Positions 27,618-36,030 of a stretch of 64,000 nucleotides of DNA are shown here, piece by piece. The notes below the pieces were generated by a model, which made no database searches, was not told where the DNA came from, and was given only the letters and a program-made list of their open reading frames with translations. The DNA lies in NCBI RefSeq assembly GCF_006088715.1, contig NZ_CP030772.1, positions 620,001 to 684,000 on the forward strand. The letters are read 5' to 3'. A program made the position numbers and the translations under genes. How positions within the stretch are numbered: the first letter of the stretch is position 1; each line of letters opens with the position of its first letter. This DNA is from Streptomyces sp. YIM 121038 (GTDB taxonomy: Bacteria; Actinomycetota; Actinomycetes; Streptomycetales; Streptomycetaceae).

Positions 27618-27941
27618 GTGGGACGTAGGTCTCCGTATCCGGTGGAGTTCAGGAAGGATGCGGTGGCGTTGTACCGCGTGGAGGGCGGGGAGCGCACGTA
27701 TGCGGCGGTCGCGGCCGATGTCGGGGTGACCGGCGAGACATTACGCAGTTGGGTGCGCCAGGCCGGCGAACTGGCCGGCCGCGGCACGCGTGGTGAACAG
27801 CCCGTCGAGAGCCGGGACGAGGAACTGGCCCGGCTGCGGGCGGAGAACGGCCGACTGCGCGTGGCCGAGAAGGAATGGGGACTCGAGCGGGAGATCCTGC
27901 GCCGGGCGGCCCAGTATTTCGCGCGGGAGATGAGGGCGTGA
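27618..27941 (+). CDS. IS3-family transposase OrfA
   Basis: 107 residues from GTG 27618. The helix-turn-helix is YPVEFRKDAVALYRVEGGER, then AAVAADVGVTGETLRSWVRQ. It is followed by the leucine-zipper segment ELARLRAENGRLRVAEKEWG that multimerises OrfA with OrfB. OrfB begins at its 3' end, overlapping by GTGA at 27938. The partner is broken, so OrfA is probably a leftover. Confidence 0.88.
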   Translation: MGRRSPYPVEFRKDAVALYRVEGGERTYAAVAADVGVTGETLRSWVRQAGELAGRGTRGEQPVESRDEELARLRAENGRLRVAEKEWGLEREILRRAAQYFAREMRA

Positions 27942-28626
27942 CCCGCCGCTGGGACTTCATCTCCCGTGAGCGCGCCGCCTTCGGCGTGAAGCGGTTGTGC
28001 CGGGTCCCAAGGTCTCGCGGTCCGGCTTCTACCGGCACCTGGCCTCGGCGGAGTCCAGGGCGGCCAGACGGCGGGGCGAGGAGGAACTCGTCGGAGAGAT
28101 ACGCAAGATACACGCCAGCCACAGGGGCGTCTACGGAGTGCGGCGCGTCCATGCCGAGCTGCGGGGCTTCGGGCACACAGTCAACCGCAAGCGCGTCGAA
28201 CGGCTCATGCGGCGTGAGGGGATCGAAGGCCGGCACCTGCGGCGGCGCAAGCGCACCACGGTCCCCGACCGCCTCGCGCCACCCGCCCCCGATCTTGTCC
28301 AGCGAGACTTCACCGCCGGGCTGTTGGATGAGAAGTGGTGCGGGGACATTACATACGTGCAGGTCGGCGGCGCGTGGCTGTATCTCGCCTGCGTCCTGGA
28401 CATCTGCTCGCGCCGCGTACTGGGCTGGTCGATGGCCTCGCACATACGCGCCGAACTGGTCATCGACGCGCTGAAGATGGCCGTGACGGCCCGGGGCGGC
28501 CGCGTGACCGGAGTGATCTTTCACGCGGACAGGGGATCCCAGTACACCTCCGCCGCGTTCGCCCAGGTCAGCGACCAGCTCGGGATCCGCAGGAGCATGG
28601 GTCGGGCCGGCTCGAGCTATGACTGT

Positions 28627-29950
28627 GAGGATGATCAGGTGCCGCTTCGGGCGGTGGCCTGACCCGAGTTACGACTGGCGTTGTTACCTTGGCGTTGATC
28701 TGTCGGCCACTGCCGGGAGCGGCATTCGCTGCCGCCGGGCAGGGGACGTGTCCCGATAGGGGCCTTCGCGACAGGCACGTCACAGTCTTGACCGCCCCGG
28801 CCCGGCGACGGCCACCCGTATCCGAGGCGATCAGGAGACAGGCAACCTTGCCCAGCATCACGCAGCCCACGGCCCGATGTCACATACCGGCCCATTCCAC
28901 CGAGGAAGTCCTGCTCGGCGTCGACACCCACAAGGATGTTCACGCCGTGGCCGTCATCACCACACTCGGCGCCACCCTGGACGGCCGCAGCTTCCCGGCG
29001 ACCGCCGAGGGCTATCGCCAACTCATCTCCTGGGCCCGTGCGTTCGGCGTTCTGCGACGTGCTGGGGTAGAGTGCACCGGCTCCTACGGGGCCGCCCTGA
29101 CACGGCATCTGCGGGCCGAAGGCATCAAGGTGACCGAGGTCAACCAGCCGACGTCACGGCAAGACCGACGCCGTCGACGCCGAAGCCGCTGCCCGAGCCA
29201 TGCTGTCCGGCCGGGCCACGGCGAAGGCGAGCGACGGCCCGGTGGAGATGCTGCGGCTGGTCAAGCTCGCCAAAGGCTCGGCGGTCACGGCCCGCACCCA
29301 GGCCATCAACCAGCTCGAGAGCGTCCTGGTCCGCGCCGATGCCGAACTCCGGGAATTCCTGGCCGGGCTGAGCAACCCCAAGCTGTTCCAGCAGTGCGCC
29401 ACCGGCCCGGAATCTGCCGTCTCCGGGCCGGCAGGGGCCGCGCGGCATACCCCTGAGACTGCTGGCCCGCCGTATCCAGAGCCTGACCGAGGAGATCAAC
29501 GACCTCACCCAGCGGATAGCAGAAACGATCACCGCGAGTACCCCTGCTCTGCTCGACGTGAACGGTGTCGGCCCGGACAGCGCGGCGGCCCCGCTCATCT
29601 CCGCCGGTGACAACCCAGAACGCCTCGACAGCGAGGTGTCCTTCGCGGCCCTGTGCGGCACCAGCCCGGTCGAGGCCTCCTCTGGAAAGACCCAGCGCCG
29701 CAGGCTCAACCGCGGCGGCGACCGCCAGGCCAACGCCGCCCTGTTCCGGATCGTCCTCTGCCGTCTGCGCTGGGAGGAGCGTTCCCGGGAGTACATGCGG
29801 CGACGCCTCGCCGGGGCAAGACGCGCAAAGAGATCATCCGCTTTCTCAAGCGGTACGTCGCACGAGAGATCTATCGAATCATCGTTCTCAAGAGCATCGT
29901 GCCAGACCGCACGTGACCGGCCCGAGACGCTACTTGACATCCATAGGGGC
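28627..29950 (+). mobile_element. IS110-family element inserted in IS3 orfB
   Basis: Both edges are defined by the interrupted IS3 coding sequence: GSSYD ends at about 28625 and NALAESF resumes at about 29953. No inverted repeats are seen at these edges, as expected for IS110. Exact ends are uncertain by a few bases. Confidence 0.82.
28848..29916 (+). pseudogene. IS110-family transposase, frameshifted
   Basis: The RuvC-like DEDD part reads EVLLGVDTHKDVHAVAVI, with ECTGSYGAALTRHLRAEGI. A shift near 29150 leads to AVDAEAAARAMLSGRATA and SAVTARTQAINQLESVLV. Another shift near 29430 leads to the C-terminal domain PALLDVNGVGPDSAAAPLI and SFAALCGTSPVEASSGKTQ (catalytic Ser region). At least two frameshifts, so not functional as it stands. 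Confidence 0.85.
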
Positions 29951-30092
29951 ATCAACGCCCTCGCCGAGAGCTTCTGGCAGGGACTCAAGAGGGAGACGAT
30001 GCGCCGGGCGAGGCTGGAGATCTTCCAGCGGCTCACGTACTACAACGCCCGCAGGTGCCACTGTCCGTCCTCTCTGTGTGTGGAGGGTTTCG

Positions 30093-30995
30093 TTAAGTGG
30101 CCTGGGGCTGTTGTTCTGTGGTGTGGTGTCGGTTCTCGTGGTCGATGGGTGACGGCTGGTCGCAGGCTGAGTGTCTGCGGCGGGGGTTGTGCCAGTCGGT
30201 GGTGCAGGTCGCGGTCTTGATTGGGGCCTCGGCCCGTGTCGTGAAACGGCGCGGGTGGATGGACTCGGTCTTCAGGGTCGAGTTGGTCGCCTCGGCGGCC
30301 GCGTTGTCCAGGGCGGAGCCGGCACGTCCCGTGGGTTGCACCACGCCCAGGCGGTCACATGCCTCGCCGGAGATCCTGGGCGTACTCGCTGCCCCGGTCC
30401 GTGTGCGTGATGACGCGGTGCGCGTTGCCGCCGCGGGTGGCGGCGGCCATGTGCAGGGCGCCGACGGCGGGTCCGGTGTCGTGGCGGGTGTCCGTCGCGT
30501 GGCGGAGCAGGCGGCGGGAGTGTGTAGGTCGATGACGGTGGCGAGGCAGAGCTTTGCCTCGTCGGTGGAGATCTCGGTCATGTCGCCGCACCAGGCGGCG
30601 TCCGGGGCCGGCGCGGTGAACTTGCGCCGGGCCAGGTCCGGGGCGACGGGCCGTTTGCCCTGCCGGGTCAGTGACCGCCGTCGCTTCCTGGCCCGGCCGG
30701 CCAGGCCGAGCTCGGCCATGACCTTCGCGACCGTGTTCTTCGACATCCGCCAGCCCTTCGCCTGCGGCTCGATGCGGACACGCGGGGAGCCGCAGGTGCC
30801 TCCCGGGGCGTCGAAGACTCCGCGGATCGCCAGGGCGAGATCGGCGCGGGTGGTCGGGGCTCGTCCCAGCCACTTGCGGAACCAGGACTGCGAGACCTCA
30901 AGGGCCCGGCACGAGACGGCGTGCGGCACGTTGTGGTCGGCCCTCCGGGAGGCGATGAAGTCCGCAACCGTCACTTCGTCGCCTCCTTGACCCAC
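30093..30995 (-). pseudogene. IS3-family OrfB with compensating frameshifts
   Basis: 300 codons with no stop, but the middle is out of frame. The start (IRGVFDAPGGTCGSPRVRI, APDAAWCGDMTEISTDEAKL with the first Asp) and the end (SGEACDRLGVVQPTGRAGSA, TNSTLKTESIHPRR with the Glu) are normal. From about 30570 to 30370 the conserved MAAATRGGN...HTDRGSEYA block, including the second Asp, is found only in another frame. Two opposite-sign indels thus keep an open ORF that encodes a catalytically dead protein. It overlaps OrfA by 25 bp. Confidence 0.82.
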
Positions 30996-31258
30996 AGGAG
31001 CACCGATCGCTTGAGCACGTCACGCTCCATGCGCAGCTCGTGGTTCTCCCCGCGCAACCGCTGCAGCTCAGCGCGTTCACTCGGGGCCAGGCCGGCCCGG
31101 GACGTCTCCTCCTTCCGGGAGATCCACGTGGCCAGCGTGCCCTCGCTGACCCCGAGGCCCCCCGCAACCCGGGCGATCGGCTTCCCGGCCTCACGGACGA
31201 TCCGGACGGCCCCGGCCCAGAACTCCGCCTCGAACCTCTTGCACATCTCTGCCATCAA
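30971..31258 (-). CDS. IS3-family transposase OrfA
   Basis: 95 residues: an HTH (RFEAEFWAGAVRIVREAGK, ARVAGGLGVSEGTLATWI) and a coiled coil (SERAELQRLRGENHELRMER). The 3' overlap with orfB fits the -1 frameshift used by IS3 elements. Terminal repeats are imperfect, near 30065 (CTGTCCGTCCTCTCTGTG) and 31295 (complement of CTCCTACGAGG-type sequence). Confidence 0.85.
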   Translation of the reverse strand: MMAEMCKRFEAEFWAGAVRIVREAGKPIARVAGGLGVSEGTLATWISRKEETSRAGLAPSERAELQRLRGENHELRMERDVLKRSVLLWVKEATK

Positions 31259-31309
31259 ACTTCCTCATAGCGGACATCTCCAACACTACGAGGAGAGAGA
31301 CAGCGAGCC

Positions 31310-31400
31310 GTACGTGCCACCCGGCGCGTCGAAGACCTGCCGGATCGCGGCGGCCGGCTTCCCGCGCCGCACCCCGCGGAGAACTCAAGAACGAGCGCGT
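31310..31400 (-). pseudogene. Short remnant of another IS3 orfB
   Basis: The minus strand reads AAIRQVFDAPGGTYGSL, the same segment as IRGVFDAPGGTCGSP in the adjacent element. The IS3 at 30.07-31.3 kb therefore seems to have landed in, or recombined with, a relative. Confidence 0.6.
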
Positions 31401-31547
31401 GTTTGCTGGCACTTCACACGATACGCCGAGGGGACCGATCGAACTTGGGGCTCACCGCCACCGCAACGAAGTGAGCAACGGTTTTGAGATTGCTTCGGGG
31501 TGGGACCTCAGAGGAGATCCCACCCCAGCAAGCACAGCGTGTATGCG

Positions 31548-32612
31548 TCAGCCTTTTTGCGGACCTTCGAACTGGTCCAAGTAGGCCTTGATGATGACGT
31601 TGATCATGTGACCGTGCAGACCTGTGGTGTTCGCTAGGAGAAGCTCATCCACCATGTGGTCGAGCCAGGCGTAGTTTCCAAGACTGATGCTGTAGTGGTT
31701 CGGAGAGGCGAGGACGTCCTTTTCTCCAAGATGGCTGTCCCGAAACTCGTCGGCCGCCCTGATCAGATCCGAAACCGAGACGCCCTGAGCAAGAGTGATG
31801 GCTGCGTCGACGTACTGACTGCTCTTGAGGTCCGTCAAGCCCAGCATGCGCTTGTCAGAGACGAGTTGGTGGTTCAGACGCTGAACCACCTCTTGATGCA
31901 GTCTGATGTTCCGTTTCCTCGTAGGCTTGACGCCTCTACGAGTCGACTTTGCGATGCGGTAGCTCTTTGCTAGCTCCTCGTATACCAGGGGAAGCCCGTC
32001 GATCTTGTTAGCGAGTGCCTCCGGAAGGGCCTTCTGCATGCCTGACTCGGAGTAGCCGGAGGTGCTGAGGAGAGGAGCAGAAGCGACTGCCCGAACCGCC
32101 AACGAGGACCCATCAGACTGAGAGGCCTCGTGCCTGAGGTCAGATTCCGGTTGCTGGAGACGGTGTACTGGCCCCAGACCCAGTGTCGCGGCAGACCGGT
32201 CCACTCCCGAAGTCGATTGCACCGTAGGAGGTTCCGGCGAAGCCGACTGAACACTTACATCTTGCGTGGGGAGTACATCTTCCAGCGCAGGATCAGTGAT
32301 GTGAGATGCATGTTCCGCAGCAGGTGACGGCGCCGGAGCATGGTGATCCTCCGAGCTGGGAGACGGCACACGCAGGGCGTTGACCTCTGGCGGCGTAGAA
32401 GGCTCCTTGGCAGCCTCTGGCGACGGCGAATTTGAGATGGCCATCGCCGAGGCCTCTGGAGAAACTACCAGGGACTCCTCCCCGGGAGCTTGGGGGGAAG
32501 CCTTGTCGATAGCCCGAAGCGCTCCGCTCGACGAGAGGGCGTTCAACCTGCCGAAGGCGGCGCTAGCGGGTGGCTTCTTCCGCCCTGAAGTGCTTTTCTT
32601 GCTCGTCGCCAT
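31548..32612 (-). CDS. ParB-like partner of ParA (putative centromere-binding protein)
   Basis: 354 residues, starting 2 bp after the parA stop. The first 200 residues are low-complexity, rich in Ser, Pro, Ala and Glu (likely disordered). The last 150 are a folded, basic, helical domain (KSTRRGVKPTRKRNIRLHQE, VVQRLNHQLVSDKRMLGLT, SQYVDAAITLAQGVSVSDLI). I see no canonical ParB nuclease-type domain, so this is a non-standard ParB analogue identified by position behind parA. It may bind the CGTGTCC arrays nearby. Confidence 0.65.
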   Translation of the reverse strand: MATSKKSTSGRKKPPASAAFGRLNALSSSGALRAIDKASPQAPGEESLVVSPEASAMAISNSPSPEAAKEPSTPPEVNALRVPSPSSEDHHAPAPSPAAEHASHITDPALEDVLPTQDVSVQSASPEPPTVQSTSGVDRSAATLGLGPVHRLQQPESDLRHEASQSDGSSLAVRAVASAPLLSTSGYSESGMQKALPEALANKIDGLPLVYEELAKSYRIAKSTRRGVKPTRKRNIRLHQEVVQRLNHQLVSDKRMLGLTDLKSSQYVDAAITLAQGVSVSDLIRAADEFRDSHLGEKDVLASPNHYSISLGNYAWLDHMVDELLLANTTGLHGHMINVIIKAYLDQFEGPQKG

Positions 32613-32614
32613 TG

Positions 32615-33526
32615 CTACTGCTCCTCAAGTGAAGCCAGCCACTTGGCTTCGCGCTCTACGATCACTGCTCGCGGTACACCCAGTGCCTCCGCAAGAACAG
32701 AGCCGAAGTGGGAGAAGTCATCCGGAATCGATCCCCAGGTCTCGGCGATGTCTTCCAGGAGCGGGACGGTGGTCTCCAAGAGGCCCACCGAGGGTAGGCC
32801 ATCAGGGTGATCGGCGCTCCTGCCTTCGATGAGGTCGACCACGTAGTTCCGGGCGTTTGTGTAGCTACGGCGCTTAGGGAAGGACTTGGCCAACATGACG
32901 CTGAGGTCAATTGGCTCGCCCATCTCTTCAAGGAGGGCAAAGGTCGTGGGTAGCTGAACGACGTCGCCGACGTGCTGTTGGGTAGGCACAATACCGCGCT
33001 TCGTGAGCATCCAGGCGGTCTTGAGGACACCGACGTCCTGTGGGCCGACGTCAATGATGAGGTGTTTGAAGCCGCGAGCCATCAGGTCGTTTACCTGCTT
33101 AGCCATGGCAGGACTCGTGTACCCGACGACCGTGATTGAGGACGGCCAGTCCTCGCCAGCGGCAATTTGCCACTTGAGGCATGTCTTGTTGGTGCCATCC
33201 GCGTCCACGAGGAGGACTGGCTCCCCGGTCAGGGCAAGGATGAGTGCGATGTACACCGATAGCGTTGTCTTCATAACGCCGCCCTTGGCGTTTCCCATGG
33301 TGAAGCTGACTCCGTCGGGGGTGTTGACGGCGGCAACCACAGCAGTCCGAAGAGGCTCGGGCAGCCCTTCGATGATGCTACGGACCTCAGGGGCAAGGTC
33401 ATCCGGGAGCGCCAGAGAGGGAGTAGCTCTTTGCTCGGGGAGGAATGCCTCTGGGACGAGCTCGGTGGAGGGAGCCGCTGCGGCTGCGGCCCCCCCGGTC
33501 GGCTCCTGAGTGATTTGCTCAGGCAT
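32615..33526 (-). CDS. parA: ParA-family partition ATPase
   Basis: 303 residues. A deviant Walker A is visible as GNAKGGVMKTTLSVYIALIL, with a Met where small residues are usual. Then come LLVDADGTNKTCLKWQIA and the Walker B-like HLIIDVGPQDVGVLKTAW. The C-terminal part (VMLAKSFPKRRSYTNARNYV) is typical of ParA/MinD proteins. A disordered Ala/Pro-rich N-terminus of about 65 residues precedes the fold. With the downstream partner gene it should segregate the replicon; repeat arrays lie about 430 bp upstream. Confidence 0.88.
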   Translation of the reverse strand: MPEQITQEPTGGAAAAAAPSTELVPEAFLPEQRATPSLALPDDLAPEVRSIIEGLPEPLRTAVVAAVNTPDGVSFTMGNAKGGVMKTTLSVYIALILALTGEPVLLVDADGTNKTCLKWQIAAGEDWPSSITVVGYTSPAMAKQVNDLMARGFKHLIIDVGPQDVGVLKTAWMLTKRGIVPTQQHVGDVVQLPTTFALLEEMGEPIDLSVMLAKSFPKRRSYTNARNYVVDLIEGRSADHPDGLPSVGLLETTVPLLEDIAETWGSIPDDFSHFGSVLAEALGVPRAVIVEREAKWLASLEEQ

Positions 33527-33956
33527 ATCTGATGTCTACCTGCTTCTTGTTGGGCGAGTTAGTACTTGGCGCCCCTTAGGGGCTGGTTGTGCGAGGCGGT
33601 CCGCTTCGCAAGGTTGGTGCTGCTGAGGCCCTCAAGTTGCGGTGAGTTCCATCGCTTCGGTGATGCCCCTCAAGCTGTGCCTGAGTGAAGACATTCCTGC
33701 ATCTCACCTCTTCAAGCGCTGGTCGGCCTTAGCGGCATCGGCTCGCGTTAGCGGACTGCCCGCCACCACTCCTGCTGGGAAGTTGCGTAGACACGCTAGC
33801 AGAGCGCCGCGTGCCCTCTCAGCTGGACGTGGCCGTTGAGGGGCGCAGGAGACCTCAGATGCGCCTAGGGGGATGCCCCCTGAGGGAGTCGCATCCCCTC
33901 AAGGAGGCAGGAGTCGAGTTGGTCCGCCAGTTGATTTCGTGCGCTAGATCGCAAGT

Positions 33957-33995
33957 TGTGTCCCCGTGTCCTTCCGCGTGTCTCCCCTCGTGTCC
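33957..33995 (+). repeat. Iterated CGTGTCC motifs, cluster B
   Basis: TGTGTCC at 33957, CGTGTCC at 33965, CGTGTCT at 33977 and CGTGTCC at 33989. Four same-direction copies 8-12 bp apart, matching cluster A in sequence and spacing. Location upstream of parA suggests a centromere-like (parS) function. Confidence 0.65.
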
Positions 33996-34396
33996 CGATT
34001 AGTGAATATGTGAAAGCGCAGGTCAAGGGGCATTCCTTGCTCTCTCTTTGCAATTCCTGAGTCCCTTTGGATCGCGGAACTTCTTGCACAAAACAGATCT
34101 TCGCGGCATCTAGCTGCAAGTGGCATGAATCTTCTGTTCTTCTCCATGGGCCCAAACCCAACGCGAGTTGGATGCCATAGGCTAGGGCGGTCTCGACTCT
34201 GGGGCGATGCTCATCCTCAGCTGGCGGGCCGAATGAACGTGCCTGGCGGTGCCGTCATGTGACGTGCTGCCAGTGCGCGAAGTGCCAGAGTGACGCCTGA
34301 CGGGAGATAGTCATCCCCCTGTGCCCTCACTGGTGGAGCCGTTCAAGACATACTTCACAAAGGCGCATTCTGGAACACAGGGCGGGCTACAAAGCG

Positions 34397-34411
34397 GGAC
34401 ACGAGGACACG
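34397..34411 (-). repeat. Inverted pair of CGTGTCC motifs, cluster C
   Basis: GGACACG at 34397 and 34405, i.e. two CGTGTCC copies on the minus strand with 8-bp spacing. The following minus-strand bases (TTTGTAGCCCGC) resemble those after cluster A (GTGTAGCCCGC), so A and C may be copies of one longer site. Confidence 0.55.
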
Positions 34412-34574
34412 AGTGGAGGGCCGCCAGGCCCGTTTGTGGCCCTCGCGGTGGATGCCGCATGCCGAGGACGTTCCATGTAAAGAGGCGCGAGGTAGCGCTC
34501 CTTGCTGGCATGTGTCATCCCGCCGATGTTGCACACACATGCTCGCGAGTGCGTCTATGGAGGAGGGATGACAC

Positions 34575-35110
34575 ATGAAGATGTCGGCGACCAGCCACTC
34601 GACCCTCTGTAGGGCCTTCGATCGGGACAGGGTGACCAGGCGCCGCCGGTCGGCCTTGTGGATTCCCGTGGGCGAGCTGAACTGTTCCAGCAGCGTGAGC
34701 ACGGTCGAATACTGGATGCGTGGGCCCAGACCTCGTTTCAGGTGCGGGTGGATCTGGGCGAGCAGGCTACGGAGCCGGTTGGTGACGCGGGTGGCCTCGC
34801 CTACGAGGCCGTCGTCGAACCCGACGATAATGTGGAGTTCGGTGACGGCCTCATTCGCCAACTCGATGGGGTGGAGTGCGTGGGACATGGTGCGGGCGGC
34901 GTCCGCGATGATTGCCGCGTCGCGGACGCCGGTCTTGCCCTCACCGGGGTAGAGGTCGGTGGTCCGCCGCATGGTCAGTCCCGGAAGATGGGCGGCTTCA
35001 CCACTGCCTGCGTCGCGGGCCGGGTCACGGCCAGCGGCAGGGCGCCGATCGAGGCGGGCTGGTCGACCGCCACGAGCACGCGGTGGCACTTCTTGTCAAG
35101 CATGGTCCGC
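34575..35110 (-). pseudogene. IS110-family transposase remnant
   Basis: Two frames carry family sequence: CHRVLVAVDQPASIGALPLA (degenerate) and GLTMRRTTDLYPGEGKTGVR, AAIIADAARTMSHALHPIEL, then LRSLLAQIHPHLKRGLGPRI. The text stops at about VADIF (34575), where unrelated sequence starts. No active site is complete. Confidence 0.8.
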
Positions 35111-35194
35111 ATCTTCGGGCTCGCTGTTGGGCAGTGGCTTGTCGATGACCTGCCGGTGGCTTGCGGGCCGGTGATCAGTCGGCCACTGGTTTTG

Positions 35195-35480
35195 TGTCAG
35201 CGTAGTGTGCTGCCTCGTACTCGGTGGGGCTGATCATGCCAAACTGGAATGCAGGCGGCGGTTGTTGTACCACTCGACCTACGAGGCTGTGGCGTACTCG
35301 ACGTCGGCGACGGTCCGCCAGGGTCCGTCGTGGAAGACCTTCGTGTGTATGCGCTCGCCTTTGTAGAGGCCGTTGATTGTCTCCATCAGCGCGTTGTCGT
35401 AAGCATCTCCGACGCTGCCGATCGACGGGCGGATGCCCTCGATGTGCAGGTGCTCGGTGAAGCGCACCCTCGCGTATTGG
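35195..35480 (-). pseudogene. IS3-family OrfB 3' end
   Basis: The minus strand reads VRFTEHLHIEGIRPSIGSVG, DAYDNALMETINGLYKGERI (catalytic Glu) and WYNNRRLHSSL, the end of an IS3 orfB. The orfA of an IS3 copy on the same strand lies at 37851-38096, so this may be the other end of that copy, split by the IS30 and IS1182 insertions between. Confidence 0.8.
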
Positions 35481-35523
35481 GCGGATTCATCTGATCGTCG
35501 TAACACCTCTGTGAGCTGGGGGT

Positions 35524-36030
35524 TTGCGGTTGGGTGTGGGGAATCGGCAGGGGGCGGCGCGGGAGTATCGCGGGCGGGTGCCTTTGCCGGGTCGGCCGGG
35601 TGTGGCCTGGTGTGAGGACCGGGTCGGGTTCTGGCAGGCGATTGCGCGAGGGCTGAGCTCGGTGGACGCGGTGGCCGCGATCGGGGTCTCCCCGGCCGTG
35701 GGGTCGCGGTGGTTTCGGCATGCTGGCGGGGTGGATCCGTGTCTTGCGCCGACTGTCCCGGGCCGATATCCGTCGTTCGCCGAGTGGGAGGAGATCGCTC
35801 TGCTGCGGGTCCGGGACCTGGGCGTCCGTGCGATCGCGCGGTGTCTGGGGCGTTCGCCCTCGGCGGTCTCACGGGAGCTGCGGCGCAATGCCTCGGCCCG
35901 GAGCTGCCACGTGGAGTACCGGGCCTCGCTGGCGCAGTGGCGTGCTGAGCGGCGTGCGCGGTGGCCGGAGACTGCGAAGCTGGTGGCCAGCCAGCGTCTG
36001 CGTGGCTACGTGCAGGATCGGCTGGGATGG
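35524..36030 (+). pseudogene. IS30-family transposase 5' fragment
   Basis: Reads VGFWQAIARGLSSVDAVAAI, GVSPAVGSRWFRHAGG and RYPSFAEWEEIALLRVRDLG, then VRAIARCLGRSPSAVSRELR, the N-terminal HTH domains of IS30 transposases. It is cut at about LRGYVQDRLG by the IS1182 element at 36031, and the catalytic half is missing. Confidence 0.85.

Larger units (their letters stand above)
27938..30060 (+). pseudogene. IS3-family OrfB, frameshifted and split by IS110
   Basis: The frame starts TRRWDFISRERAAFGVKRL and shifts near 27997 (one base lost in RVPKVSRSGFY). It continues with RGVYGVRRVHAELRGFG, LLDEKWCGDITYVQV (first Asp) and GVIFHADRGSQYTS (second Asp), to GSSYD at about 28625. There an IS110 element is inserted. 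The gene resumes at about 29953 with NALAESFWQGLKRETM (catalytic Glu) and RLEIFQRLTYYNARR, then is cut off by the next IS3 element. Inactive. Confidence 0.88.
33527..34574. other. Par upstream region, non-coding, repeat-rich
   Basis: About 1 kb with no supported gene. It includes several CCTCAAG segments between 33625 and 33905, a GC-rich inverted structure around 33865-33900, and repeat clusters B and C (listed). It likely contains the par promoter and centromere. Confidence 0.5.

Noticed and set aside
34355..35089. 244-codon minus-strand ORF as an intact gene
   Set aside because: Its middle is an IS110 remnant and its ends are random sequence, so it is not a gene.
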